Of a DNA stretch of 64,000 nt, positions 47,943 through 56,507 are shown in pieces. Each line of letters opens with the position of its first letter. The stretch's first letter is position 1. The translations under genes and the position numbers were made by a program. The notes beneath the pieces were generated by a model. It was not told the DNA's origin and searched no databases. It worked only from the letters and a program-made list of their open reading frames with translations. Source of the DNA: Variovorax saccharolyticus (GTDB lineage Bacteria; Pseudomonadota; Gammaproteobacteria; Burkholderiales; Burkholderiaceae_C); assembly GCF_030316765.1 (NCBI RefSeq), contig NZ_JASZYT010000002.1, positions 868,001-932,000 on the forward strand, given 5' to 3'.

Positions 47943-48391
47943 TGGCAATCCCTCGCCTGCGAAGCTCTACAGGCGAGGCGGTGAGCCAAGGGCGTTCTCA
48001 GTCCACCTGACACCTATAGCAACCACGCGGAAAGTCTTGCGCTTTAGCTCGTTGCGGCGAAGGGTGAAGGCTGTGCGGCGCACGACCAGTCGGTAGGTTC
48101 GGTCGGTAAGCGGCGCTGCAAGCAGTGCACGTTGGCATCTATAGTGCTCAACGATTGAGAGCTCGCTATATGAGAGACCACGCGCTCTCTAGCGCAGCGC
48201 GAGGCGACGCTAAAGACGTATGGAAGGTCTGGTGTCCAACGCGCGATGAACGCATGACCCCCTTCGCAAATTTAGATGAGTTCGCCCGAGTACCCGGGCG
48301 CAGCACCCCAGGCAAGAAGCAGCGAGTCCGGTCGAATCCCGTCGCTGCACGTTTTGTGCTTGAAGTTACGCCGCTGGGGCTCCCGCATCAG

Positions 48392-48417
48392 CGGGCTGTC
48401 GGACGTTCGACAGCCCG
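48392..48417 (+). repeat. Perfect 10-base inverted repeat upstream of rep gene
   Basis: cgggctgtcg and cgacagcccg flank gacgtt, 36 bases before the replication gene. It may be a terminator, an operator or part of an origin. Confidence 0.5.
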
Positions 48418-48453
48418 TATCCGCATGCCGGCGGAAAGCCCGGAGCATGCGAT

Positions 48454-49362
48454 ATGACTGGCGCCAGCATCCATACCGACCGCGACTCCAAGTCGCGGCT
48501 ACTGGAGGTCCTTAGGCCGCAGGGCGCCTCACAAATCGCTCAGGAGGCCCTCGCGATGGACTACCGTCCAAACTACAAGGAGCTTGAAGAAGCTCGACGC
48601 TGGAAAGAGGAGGAGGCATACCGTACCTATCACCCGGCGCGACCTGGCCTGAGCCACATGATGCCTCACCTGCTGCGCTCGGGGGCATTCACCGCCGGCG
48701 CGCCGAGCGGGCACGTCAGCGCGGTCTTTCAGGTTCACAGGCATGACAGCCTTGATGAACTCGTTCACGGACAGGAGGTTAGATACGAAGGACCACAGCT
48801 TGGCCAGTTTCACAAGCGTGTGCTCCTTGGGCTATTGTTGTTGGCCGCAGGCCGAGACGCCGACGTCACGCTCGCTTTCACCGCCGACGAGTTCCTTCGC
48901 TCTGTAGGACGCGACGTATGTACGTCAAATGTGAAGGCGCTTCGACGCGTTCTTTCGGACCTTCGCGCTGCCACGTTCACAGTGACAAGGTACGCTGGGG
49001 ATAGCGGTGAAGTTTTCGGGTTCATTTCGGAAGCCGATTGGCTAGGTCGAGCGTTCACAGTGACCATGAGCAGACGGTTCGCATCCGCGCTTGAGACGCT
49101 TGGACGAACCTACATTCCCATGCATCAGCGAAATCTGCTCGCCGACGGACTTCAAACCGCTTTGGCAGACCTCATATGGGCAACAAAGGGGACCATGATT
49201 CAAGTCGCGGACCTCGCGGTGCTTTGGGGCCGTGAGCCGGTACAACTTGGGCGCGAAATTACACACGTGCTCGGAAAGCTCTGTGCTGCTGGTGTTTTGA
49301 CTTCCTTTCGACGACGCAGGGGGAAGTTTGAGTTCGAGAGAGCCACTAAGCATTCTTCTTAG
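48454..49362 (+). CDS. TrfA-like plasmid replication initiator
   Basis: This 302-residue protein resembles TrfA-type initiators: MPHLLRSGAFTAG, SAVFQVHRHDSLDELVHGQE, VRYEGPQLGQFHKRVLLGLL and a paired winged-helix pattern through FLRSVGRDVCTSNVKALRRVL. TrfA binds iterons to open the origin. A GGAG site precedes the ATG. Its presence in a chromosomal island suggests an integrated plasmid or an element that replicates after excision. Similarity is by pattern only. Repeats follow its stop. Confidence 0.6.
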   Translation: MTGASIHTDRDSKSRLLEVLRPQGASQIAQEALAMDYRPNYKELEEARRWKEEEAYRTYHPARPGLSHMMPHLLRSGAFTAGAPSGHVSAVFQVHRHDSLDELVHGQEVRYEGPQLGQFHKRVLLGLLLLAAGRDADVTLAFTADEFLRSVGRDVCTSNVKALRRVLSDLRAATFTVTRYAGDSGEVFGFISEADWLGRAFTVTMSRRFASALETLGRTYIPMHQRNLLADGLQTALADLIWATKGTMIQVADLAVLWGREPVQLGREITHVLGKLCAAGVLTSFRRRRGKFEFERATKHSS

Positions 49363-49386
49363 CTCTTGATATCTGCTCAAATTCGG

Positions 49387-49486
49387 GGTGAAAGTACCCA
49401 CGTAGCAGCTTCGCTCCGTGGGTACTTTCACCTCTTTTCCCCGGTCTCCTGTCGTCAGCGTGCTCGAGATAGTGAAAGCACCCACG
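49387..49486. repeat. Iteron-like repeats gtgaaagYacccacg downstream of rep
   Basis: Three copies are present: 49388-49402 forward, 49417-49431 inverted and 49472-49486 forward (with one base change). The first two form a perfect 16-base inverted repeat with a 14-base loop, followed by a short T-run, so they could also terminate rep transcription. The third, separate copy favours a protein-binding role such as iterons. Confidence 0.55.
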
Positions 49487-50108
49487 TTCGCGGCCCGCGG
49501 AGCCAATGCTGACGCGGCCCTTTTGACATCTTTCCTTACCCTTCGCTGCGCTTCGCTCAGCTCGGAGAGCTCATAGGCGTTCGCCGCGAGGCGGCTCTCG
49601 GTACCAGTATTTCAGCCACCGGCTCGAAGCTCTGCGTGAACGTTCTCCACTTGCCACAGGCCTGCGGCTTGGAAGGAGCCCGGATTGCGAGTGGACTTCA
49701 TCCGTACCGAAGGAGACTCCGTGGGATACGTGGGTCTTTTCACTGGAAGCGAGTCCAGCGGGACGGATGTTGCGGCGGGGAGCGCTTGCCACCGCAAGTG
49801 AAGCATCGGTCGCGTGAACGGTGCCAATGCCGGCGGCCACGTGAAACAGCCCAGCCCATCGGAGACCTCGACCGGTCTTCCCGCCGGCGCTCGCGACACC
49901 GAGGTAGGCGTCGGCGACCTCAATCGCCCGCTGAACTGGCGCGTGCGCGACCTTTCGGCCGGCGCTCAGGTGCAGGTCAAGGTAAGCACGTCGTGAGGGG
50001 CGGAGCGACTTGCCGGCCGTCAGCATGCGGCCAATTGCGGACCTTCCCGAATCCGACAGAATGTTGCGGTAGCAGCAACCCCTTAACCTATCCTCATCCG
50101 CGTCTTCC
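49487..50108. other. 622-base region with no clear gene
   Basis: Long open frames here on both strands are artefacts of high GC, with arginine- and serine-rich translations. No start with a ribosome site and no domain pattern was found. The end of the region carries the first copy of the intergenic repeat family. Confidence 0.5.
50012..50047 (+). repeat. Intergenic repeat copy 1
   Basis: The core cggccaattgcggacctt is preceded by gccggccgtcagcatg. It lies before the first orphan immunity gene. Confidence 0.5.
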
Positions 50109-50690
50109 ATGTCGATTACTGTCCAAGACATCTTGACCAGCGCCGGATTGCGTGAGGCCCTTGAGGCCGGTCTCGATTTCCGACTCTTGGACGAAGGCGA
50201 CATGGCTGATGACTGGTTCCGAGTCGACGCACCGGAGCGCTTCGTCACTGTGGCGCACCAGGGCGCCGGCGGGGTCTTTCTGCTGGGCCAATCCAGTGGG
50301 GCCATGCTGTATATCTCCTCCGAGGGTCAGGCCGGCATAGTTGCGGCGTCGTTGGAGGAGTTCCTGGGCCTTGGGGCAACGCATCCGTACTGGCAAGACC
50401 TGTTGAAGTTCTCGGGTGGCGGCAAGCTGGCGGAGATGCATCGCTGCGTTGAACTACTGAAGGCTGATGCACCGGACCTGTTGCTGGACGTCGAGGAATC
50501 CGTACGTCTCCTGCGCCGAATGATGACCCTGCCTTCTTCGGAGGCAGCGGTTGCGCTTCTGCATCGGGCTGTGGCGGACCTCGGCCTACTGGTGCGAGTG
50601 ACCTCGCCTGAGGGCGACGCCTATGACGGTCTCTTCAACAACTTCACCGGTGACCATCTTCTGCGGTACGCGCAACCGCGGAGCGCTTAG
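50109..50690 (+). CDS. SUKH-like immunity/orphan protein
   Basis: This 193-residue soluble protein starts MSITVQDILTSAGL, with a central beta-rich part (ERFVTVAHQGAGGVFLLGQ, MLYISSEGQAGIVAASLEEFL) that fits SMI1/KNR4 (SUKH)-type immunity proteins and a helical C-terminus. Such proteins neutralise polymorphic toxins. No toxin gene is adjacent, so it may be an orphan immunity gene. The start has no strong ribosome site. Confidence 0.55.
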   Translation: MSITVQDILTSAGLREALEAGLDFRLLDEGDMADDWFRVDAPERFVTVAHQGAGGVFLLGQSSGAMLYISSEGQAGIVAASLEEFLGLGATHPYWQDLLKFSGGGKLAEMHRCVELLKADAPDLLLDVEESVRLLRRMMTLPSSEAAVALLHRAVADLGLLVRVTSPEGDAYDGLFNNFTGDHLLRYAQPRSA

Positions 50691-50693
50691 GAC

Positions 50694-50726
50694 GGCCGGC
50701 AGAATGCGGCCACAAGCCGACATTCG
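50694..50726 (+). repeat. Intergenic repeat copy 2
   Basis: ggccggcagaatgcggccac and the following aagccgacattcg match copy 1 over most of their length. It lies directly after the first SUKH-like gene. Confidence 0.5.
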
Positions 50727-50835
50727 CTGCCCTGGTCCAATTCGCTCCGAAGCCGACCTTCGCGGCGGGAATACGACAACCTGTGCAGCTCGGTTGAGCG
50801 CCCGACGTGAAGTGCGTGCGTACAGACTGACCTCC

Positions 50836-51462
50836 ATGAACAATCGGCCGATGACCATTCTGCTTTCCCGCCAGGAAATCGAACGCCAACTCAAGTCGCG
50901 TTGGGCTGATGAAATTCAACGCTCTCCGAGGTTTTCCGTCTACGTGCCTTCGATGCCTTCGGGCGAAGAAGCAGCGAGGATGCTGCAAGGGATTGAGAAG
51001 CAGATTTCCGAGCCCTTGCCATCTTCATTTGTGGAAGCGGCGATGCAGTGGGACCTCGGGCGGCTTGTACTGGGCGCATTCCCGTTTGCCAGTGACGGCG
51101 ACTACCTCGCAAGCCTGCTGAAGCTGAATGCCGCAACCCCTGGATGCGAGTGGTGGGGTGACCGTGATGAATGCGAGCGGCCCGCCGGGTTGTTGGCGAT
51201 TTCGCACGGCGACCCGTTCATGGTTCTCCTCGACACGAGTACAGGGGCCATCTACGCTCATGCGGCCGACGACGGGTCCGCGAACACTCGTCTAGTAGCG
51301 CCCTCCCTAGACCTCTTCCTGCGAGCAGTAGGGACCACCCTCCTGACCCACCATGACGTAGGGAATCGCCAGGAGTTCGTAGACGCTCTCGTCGTCGAGC
51401 TCATAGCGCCAAAAGGCAGACCGTTCTGGGAAGAACTTGCCATGATGTCGGAGCCGGCATGA
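50836..51462 (+). CDS. SUKH (SMI1/KNR4) family immunity protein
   Basis: This 208-residue protein has the SUKH pattern: LPSSFVEAAMQWDLGRLVLG, followed by ECERPAGLLAISHGDPFMVLL, LDTSTGAIYAHAAD and SLDLFLRAVGTTLL. The start at 50836 gives the natural N-terminus; an in-frame ATG at 50623 would read through the repeat. The second SUKH-like gene in a row, it points to a store of immunity genes. Confidence 0.65.
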   Translation: MNNRPMTILLSRQEIERQLKSRWADEIQRSPRFSVYVPSMPSGEEAARMLQGIEKQISEPLPSSFVEAAMQWDLGRLVLGAFPFASDGDYLASLLKLNAATPGCEWWGDRDECERPAGLLAISHGDPFMVLLDTSTGAIYAHAADDGSANTRLVAPSLDLFLRAVGTTLLTHHDVGNRQEFVDALVVELIAPKGRPFWEELAMMSEPA

Positions 51463-51465
51463 AGC

Positions 51466-51506
51466 TCGGCCTCCAACAGCCGTGTCCGACCAACACCGGA
51501 CATTCC
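51466..51506 (+). repeat. Intergenic repeat copy 3
   Basis: The core gtccgaccaacaccggacat follows tcggcctccaacagcc. It separates the second SUKH gene from the next small gene. Confidence 0.5.
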
Positions 51507-51524
51507 AACCGCCTTCCCAATCTG

Positions 51525-51929
51525 ATGAAAAACGAACCGTCGCTTGACCCCAACGGCTTTGTCGGCCATTGGGTCCTATGCCGTTGGAACGCAGATGCTG
51601 GCCAAGGCGGCCCTCATCCTGCAGACGCGAAGAAAATCGCGTCTGCAGGAGGCTGCACCGCTCTTTGCACGAGTATCGAGGAGGGCTACCTGGTTCTGTC
51701 GCTCGACGGGCAGCTCGTTCGCTTGATGCCTTTTTCCACCGTGCGCTTGCCCACTTCACCGCTCTATGCCAGGGGCTCCAAGGTTAGCGTTCGCTCCTCA
51801 TCAATTCAGGGTGCGACCACGGCCGTGGTCGGGCTGACGTGGCACTTCAAAGACCAGACTTACGTCTACTGGTTGGATGGCACCAGCAAACGCTATGCTG
51901 AGGCCGAACTGGACCGCGTCGAGACTTGA
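51525..51929 (+). CDS. Small hypothetical protein, beta-rich
   Basis: This 134-residue protein is rich in beta-strand-like segments (NGFVGHWVLCRWNADAG, LVLSLDGQLVRLMPFSTVRL, DQTYVYWLDG) and has no domain I recognise. The start 51525 is preferred over 51459 because the upstream part covers the repeat. Its place in the cassette row suggests another orphan immunity or small effector gene. Confidence 0.5.
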   Translation: MKNEPSLDPNGFVGHWVLCRWNADAGQGGPHPADAKKIASAGGCTALCTSIEEGYLVLSLDGQLVRLMPFSTVRLPTSPLYARGSKVSVRSSSIQGATTAVVGLTWHFKDQTYVYWLDGTSKRYAEAELDRVET

Positions 51930-51956
51930 CGGCTGCCGGCCAACACCGGAAGTTCG
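51929..51956 (+). repeat. Intergenic repeat copy 4
   Basis: acggctgccggccaacaccg then gaagttcg follows the stop of the preceding gene at once. Confidence 0.5.
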
Positions 51957-52003
51957 TCGCGCCCCTCCAGTTTTTCATCTGTCGTGCCTCCTTCGAACCG
52001 TTC

Positions 52004-52813
52004 ATGCCTTTTCATCGCCTCACACACTTCCTCGCTGCGCTGTTGCTTGGGCTCTTCACGGGCCTGGTCGTAGCTGGCCAAGAGGTCAACATTGAGGGGG
52101 ACGTGCTCACTCTCGCGGAGAAAAGGGTCGCTCAGGAACTGGCGTCGAAGCTAGGGGTGCGAGACAAGGCCGTTGCGGTGGCCAGGATTCACGGAACGAA
52201 AGGCCACGAACCTGGAGCTGTTCTTGTCTTTCCAGGCGACGGGACAACGCTCTTGCTGTCCGCGGACTTCCAGTCAGTACTAGCAGACATCGATATGAGA
52301 GGGGGCGGTCGTGACAGAAGCTGCACAGCTTCTTCGGAGGACGACCGGTGCTCAATCTCCGCGGTCATCGTGCCCAGTGAAAGGCCGGCAGCCTCCGGAG
52401 ACGTGGTGTTCAGGACCCCTTTTGGATGCGGCGCCTTCACATGGCCGGCAGACAAGAATTGGGAAGTGAAACGTTACCCCTGGCTTCGAGACAAGGGGGA
52501 GCGGCGGCGCGGTGAACGCATTCCCTGTGACCAAAGCAATGTTGAGTATCTAGCGGTCCGAGCGAACTGCGCGGCAGATGCCGGTGTCTGGGAACCCGAA
52601 GGTCCATTTCACTATGGTCTGTGCACTCGTTTCACAGCGGACGCTGGCAAGGCGTGCACGGATACCGCCCAATGCGAAGGTCGTTGCGTGCCCGAGGACA
52701 AGCCGCAAGCTTCAGGGACGGTGGTTGGTCGATGTTCGCAAGTGAAGGGCGGAGCTTCAGGATGCTATAGCTTCCTGAAGGAAGGCAAGGTCGTCGACAT
52801 TTGTGTGAACTAG
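52004..52813 (+). CDS. Secreted protein with Cys-rich C-terminal part
   Basis: This 269-residue protein has a signal peptide (MPFHRLTHFLAALLLGLFTG, cut near VVAGQE). The middle contains cysteines, and the last 65 residues hold a cluster (GLCTRF, ACTDTAQCEGRCV, GRCSQV, SGCYSF, ICVN) that probably forms disulfides in the periplasm or outside. No family was recognised. The start at 52004 gives the signal peptide; the ATG at 51926 is upstream in the repeat. Confidence 0.55.
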   Translation: MPFHRLTHFLAALLLGLFTGLVVAGQEVNIEGDVLTLAEKRVAQELASKLGVRDKAVAVARIHGTKGHEPGAVLVFPGDGTTLLLSADFQSVLADIDMRGGGRDRSCTASSEDDRCSISAVIVPSERPAASGDVVFRTPFGCGAFTWPADKNWEVKRYPWLRDKGERRRGERIPCDQSNVEYLAVRANCAADAGVWEPEGPFHYGLCTRFTADAGKACTDTAQCEGRCVPEDKPQASGTVVGRCSQVKGGASGCYSFLKEGKVVDICVN

Positions 52814-52838
52814 CCGGAAGCCGCGGCGCCATCCCACC

Positions 52839-52866
52839 GGCTACAGTCGGCCAATAGCGGACAGTC
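52839..52866 (+). repeat. Intergenic repeat copy 5
   Basis: ggctacagtcggccaatagc then ggacagtc has the same core as copies 1-4. It closes the row of orphan genes before the MFS transporter. Confidence 0.5.
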
Positions 52867-52942
52867 AAGCCTCGACCCTGGTTTCCTCTAGGCCATCCGC
52901 GTCGCCTGTATGAGGTGCGATGGCAGGCACTTGGCGTAGTCT

Positions 52943-54502
52943 TCACTTCATCAAGCGCTGGAGCAACATAGCCAACGCCCCGAGCAGGCCAATCGCGGCC
53001 ACCACCGTGAAGTAGTCCAGGCAGGCCATCAGAGTCGCTTGCTGCGTCACCATTTGGCCCAGGTGGGCCACCGCCATCGAGTCCGCATTTGGGCCAGCGC
53101 CATTGGCAAAGAGGGCTTGGCTCAGCGTGCGAACGGCCTGGATGTAGATGGGGTTGCCGTTCTCGAAGCGCGTGACGAGGGACATGTAGTGCTCGGTGCT
53201 TCGCCACTGCAGCAGCAACGTTGATGAGGCAACGCCGAGCGCAGTGCCGAACTGGGCGAGCATGTTCTTGAGTTGCTGGGCATGCGACAGAACGGCGTCG
53301 TCGTGTTGCACATCCCGGAAGGTGTGCATTGCCGTGGTCGCCATCACGAACATCAGGAAGATGCCGTTGGCGGCTAGTGCCGGCAGGATGTCGGTCCAGA
53401 CGTGGACGTCGCCAGTCAGCCGGGAAAGCTGAGCGCCGAAGATGGCCAGCGAGACGAAGCCCCCCACCAGAAATTTCTTGGGTCCGGGCCATCTCGGCAG
53501 TGCCCACATCATCAGCGCCCACGCCAACAATGCGCTCGACAAACCAAGGGTCTGAATTCGCCCAACGACCTCCCAAGGGACGCCGAGACCACGCTGCAAC
53601 AGCACCGGCAAGATGAGGTTGTTCGCGCCGAGCAGCACATAGCAAAGCATGAACAACGCAACGCCAAACATGTATCGAGGGCGCCTCAGGGCTTGGAGCG
53701 CCAGCAACGGGCGCTCGTGGTTCCGGAGTGCCCGGAAGAAGTAGTACATCGCCAAGGCGCCACACCCGAGGATGGTGACCAACATCGTGGCGTCGGTGAA
53801 GAAGTCGTACTGGCTCCGTTGAATGGCGTAAAGCACCAGGAAGCTGCCGCAGGCAAGGCTCATGAAGAGCACCGGGTGGCTCCGGCTTCGCAGGTCGTCC
53901 TGCACGACGTCGGTGGGCAACGACTGCGTGGCAGTGAACGCGGCAGCAGCGGCCACCAACATCAGCAGAACGAAGATTCCGCTCCACGCATCGTGGGCAA
54001 CGGACAAGGACGCCAGCCCGGGCGCAAACGCAATTCCGGCAGCCAAACCGGTCGCGAAGTACTTGATGCCCGTGAACCGCTGCGGGCTGGGCGGAATCAG
54101 GTTCACCAGCACTCGCCCGGTGGTCATGAATGCCGCCCCACCCAAGCCCATGATGACGCGGCCGACCATGAATGCCTGGTACGAGTCGCTCGAGGCACAA
54201 ACGGCACTGCCAAGCATGAACAGTCCGAGCGATGCCAGCACGAAGTTCCGCCAGCCCAGTCGTTCGACGAGCCACCGCTGCTTCGAGATGGTCGAAATGG
54301 CCACGGCGGCGTACGCGACCGTGGTCAGACTGAACTCCTCGGGCGACGCACCGATTTCACCCATGATGGGGCCGGCGGCGAACGCAATCATCCCGGACTG
54401 CAAGAACTCGAGCAGGGTCAGCAGAAAGATGGTGGCAAGCAGGGCGCGGCGCGGCGCGGCCTGAGTCGTTGAGCGGGGGGCGGAAATCGTCTGGGAGGAC
54501 AC
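52943..54502 (-). CDS. MFS efflux transporter (DHA2-like)
   Basis: This 519-residue major facilitator has about 14 membrane helices, as in the DHA2 drug-export class. Family-like features are MVGRVIMGLGGAAFMTTGRV in helix 4-5 and the long C-terminal half. The substrate is unknown. It is divergent from a LysR regulator gene whose operator lies in the shared gap, which makes that regulator its likely controller. Confidence 0.82.
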   Translation of the reverse strand: MSSQTISAPRSTTQAAPRRALLATIFLLTLLEFLQSGMIAFAAGPIMGEIGASPEEFSLTTVAYAAVAISTISKQRWLVERLGWRNFVLASLGLFMLGSAVCASSDSYQAFMVGRVIMGLGGAAFMTTGRVLVNLIPPSPQRFTGIKYFATGLAAGIAFAPGLASLSVAHDAWSGIFVLLMLVAAAAAFTATQSLPTDVVQDDLRSRSHPVLFMSLACGSFLVLYAIQRSQYDFFTDATMLVTILGCGALAMYYFFRALRNHERPLLALQALRRPRYMFGVALFMLCYVLLGANNLILPVLLQRGLGVPWEVVGRIQTLGLSSALLAWALMMWALPRWPGPKKFLVGGFVSLAIFGAQLSRLTGDVHVWTDILPALAANGIFLMFVMATTAMHTFRDVQHDDAVLSHAQQLKNMLAQFGTALGVASSTLLLQWRSTEHYMSLVTRFENGNPIYIQAVRTLSQALFANGAGPNADSMAVAHLGQMVTQQATLMACLDYFTVVAAIGLLGALAMLLQRLMK

Positions 54503-54556
54503 CCTGGGAGGTTATGGCTGCACCAGTACATTGATAAGATGCCAGAATCACAATTG

Positions 54557-54578
54557 ATTGGTGCAATGCTGCACCAAT
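54557..54578. promoter_or_regulatory. LysR-type operator palindrome
   Basis: attggtgca-atgc-tgcaccaat is a perfect 9-base inverted repeat ending four bases before the LysR start codon. Another half-site-like tgcacca lies near 54515. It probably serves autoregulation and control of the divergent transporter. Confidence 0.65.
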
Positions 54579-54582
54579 TACC

Positions 54583-55503
54583 ATGGACGACCTCAACGAC
54601 CTCTACTTCTTTTCGGCCGTTGTGCAGCACAACGGTTTCTCGGCCGCCGCCCGTGCGACCGGCGTAGAGAAGACCCGGTTGAGCCGACGAGTTGCCGAAC
54701 TAGAGCGGCGCGTGGGCGTGCGATTGATGCAGCGCTCCACACGCAAGCTGTCGCTGACAGAGGCCGGCCAACGTTTCTATGAGCGGTGTACCGCAGCGGT
54801 AGACGGTGCGCAGGCCGCCTACGAGAGCCTGGCCGAACTGCAGGCAGAGCCCAGCGGCAAGGTGCGGCTGAGCTGCCCTGTGGTCATGGCACAGAGCTAC
54901 CTGGCTCCCATCCTGCCGGGCTACCTGACACGGCATCCGAAGGTCAGCCTGTTCCTCGAGGCCACCGACAGGTCGGTCGCGCAGATTGAGGAGCGCTTCG
55001 ACTTGGTGTTGCGGGCCCGGCCAGAGATGGACGGCGATGCCGGAATGGTCGTCAAGACGCTGGGAACAGCCCGGCGCATCCTGGTGGCCAGCCCGGCTTA
55101 CCTCGACCGAAACGGCAGGCCCGCCGACCCTTCGGAGATGTCCAACTTCGACGTGGTCAGCCAACTGGGCGACCAGCAGGATGGCGTGGCGGTCTGGTCG
55201 GTCACGAGCAGCGCCGGCGAGCAGGCCCGCGTCCGGCTCAGTCCACGCCTGGTGTCCAGCGACCTGCGGGTTCAGCATCAAGCGACGTTGCATGGCGTCG
55301 GCATCGCGCTGATGCCAGAGCCCATCGTCGCCGAGGCGTTGCGCAGCCGCGCGCTCGAACAGGTGCTTCCGGAGTGGGCTGCAGGCGAGAACCTGATTCA
55401 CCTCGTGTATCCGCCGCCACGCGGCATGCTGCCCTCCGTACGCAGCCTCATCGACTACCTGGTGGAGCATCTGCCCAAGGCCATCCAAGATACGCCGGCA
55501 TAG
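54583..55503 (+). CDS. LysR-family transcriptional regulator
   Basis: This 306-residue protein has an N-terminal winged HTH (LYFFSAVVQHNGFSAAARAT, then GVEKTRLSRRVAELERRVGV) and a periplasmic-binding-fold effector domain. It begins right after the palindrome. It is divergent from the MFS exporter and faces a second LysR gene tail-to-tail (gap of six bases). The inducer is unknown. Confidence 0.9.
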   Translation: MDDLNDLYFFSAVVQHNGFSAAARATGVEKTRLSRRVAELERRVGVRLMQRSTRKLSLTEAGQRFYERCTAAVDGAQAAYESLAELQAEPSGKVRLSCPVVMAQSYLAPILPGYLTRHPKVSLFLEATDRSVAQIEERFDLVLRARPEMDGDAGMVVKTLGTARRILVASPAYLDRNGRPADPSEMSNFDVVSQLGDQQDGVAVWSVTSSAGEQARVRLSPRLVSSDLRVQHQATLHGVGIALMPEPIVAEALRSRALEQVLPEWAAGENLIHLVYPPPRGMLPSVRSLIDYLVEHLPKAIQDTPA

Positions 55504-55509
55504 CAGCGC

Positions 55510-56403
55510 TCAAGCCTGTCCCGATGTGTCGCGCTGGCCCAGGCGCTCTTGCAGGAACTCGATGAAGCGCTGCACCTTGGCGGGTAGCAGTCGCGTTTCC
55601 GTCAACGCGTAGACCGGCGTCGACTTGCCTTCCCATTCGGGCAGCACCCTGCGCAGGCGGCCGGCTGCCACATCCTCCGCCACGATTTCCACGGGCAGCA
55701 ACACGATGCCCAAGTCAAGTGTGGCCAGGCGACGGAACATGCCGACGCTGTTGACCAGAAAGCGTCCGCCGACCCCGACCTGCACCGACTCGGCGCCACG
55801 GTGCAGTTCCCAGGTGGCGGCCTTCGCAAAGCCCAGGCACTCGTGCTGCGAGAGGTCCGACGGATGGGTTGGCTCGCCGGCCACCTTCAGGTAGCCCGGC
55901 GAGGCGTACGCCTTGACCGAAAGGCGTGCGAGCAGCCTGGCAATCAGGTTCGAGTCGGCCAACTCACCCATGCGGATGGCCACATCGAAGGGCTCGGACA
56001 CCAAGTCCACACGCCGTGGCGTGAGGTCGAAGTCGAAGGCGATGCCGGGATAGCGCCGCGCGAATTCCGCCACGAGAGGCGCCATGTAGATGGTCGCAAA
56101 GTCCACCGGTAACGAGGCGCGCAACACGCCGCTGGGCTGCGCAAGCATCTCTCCCAACTGCTCGTGCGCGATGCGGGCCTCGTCCACGATGCGCCGGCTG
56201 CGCTCGTAGTAAATCTGACCGGCCTCCGTCAACTCGACCTTGCGTGTCGTGCGGTGCAGCAGCCGCAGCCCGATGGCCTTCTCCAGCGCGCTGATGCGGC
56301 GCGACAGCGTGGAGTTGGGAACCCCCGTCACCTCGGCGGCACCCCGGAAGCTCCGGGCGTGGGCCACCTCCACGAACAGCGCCATGTCGTTCAACAGCTC
56401 CAA
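55510..56403 (-). CDS. LysR-family transcriptional regulator
   Basis: This 297-residue LysR protein has its HTH at about 3-60 (MALFVEVAHARSFRGAAEVT, then GVPNSTLSRRISALEKAIGL), followed by an effector-binding domain. It is divergent from the old-yellow-enzyme gene and probably controls it and the pirin and hydrolase genes behind it. Bacterial reductases of this kind are often under regulators answering electrophiles or quinones; that is family knowledge, not seen here. Confidence 0.9.
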   Translation of the reverse strand: MELLNDMALFVEVAHARSFRGAAEVTGVPNSTLSRRISALEKAIGLRLLHRTTRKVELTEAGQIYYERSRRIVDEARIAHEQLGEMLAQPSGVLRASLPVDFATIYMAPLVAEFARRYPGIAFDFDLTPRRVDLVSEPFDVAIRMGELADSNLIARLLARLSVKAYASPGYLKVAGEPTHPSDLSQHECLGFAKAATWELHRGAESVQVGVGGRFLVNSVGMFRRLATLDLGIVLLPVEIVAEDVAAGRLRRVLPEWEGKSTPVYALTETRLLPAKVQRFIEFLQERLGQRDTSGQA

Positions 56404-56467
56404 AGTGATTGCTCCATTTTTGAACCAATGTTTGCCAATCTAACGTATTTATCTCCAGGGAGGAATA

Positions 56468-56481
56468 AACGAACATTCGTT
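56468..56481. promoter_or_regulatory. Palindrome in the LysR / old yellow enzyme gap
   Basis: aacgaa-ca-ttcgtt is a short perfect palindrome 27 bases before the old yellow enzyme start. It might be a site for the divergent LysR protein or another repressor. Low certainty. Confidence 0.35.
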
Positions 56482-56507
56482 CATCGCATTCACACAGGAG
56501 AAATTCG

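Larger units (their letters stand above)
47796..48453. other. 658-base non-coding region with several repeats upstream of recombinase and replication genes
   Basis: This divergent gap contains no credible gene. It holds the ataacggc repeats, an 8-base hairpin (ctcgcctg/caggcgag, 47952-47977) and a 10-base hairpin (48392-48417), each noted separately or here. Several short words read like operators. It is a plausible control or origin region of a mobile element. Confidence 0.5.

Noticed and set aside
49571..50305. 244-codon minus-strand frame
   Set aside because: Composition is Arg/Ser/Ala-rich with no domain, and it overlaps the start of a SUKH-like gene on the other strand.
50012..52866. 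Chromosomal integron with attC sites
   Set aside because: No integrase of the IntI type and no paired attC core sites were seen; the repeats are short and share only a cggccaa-n3-cgga core.
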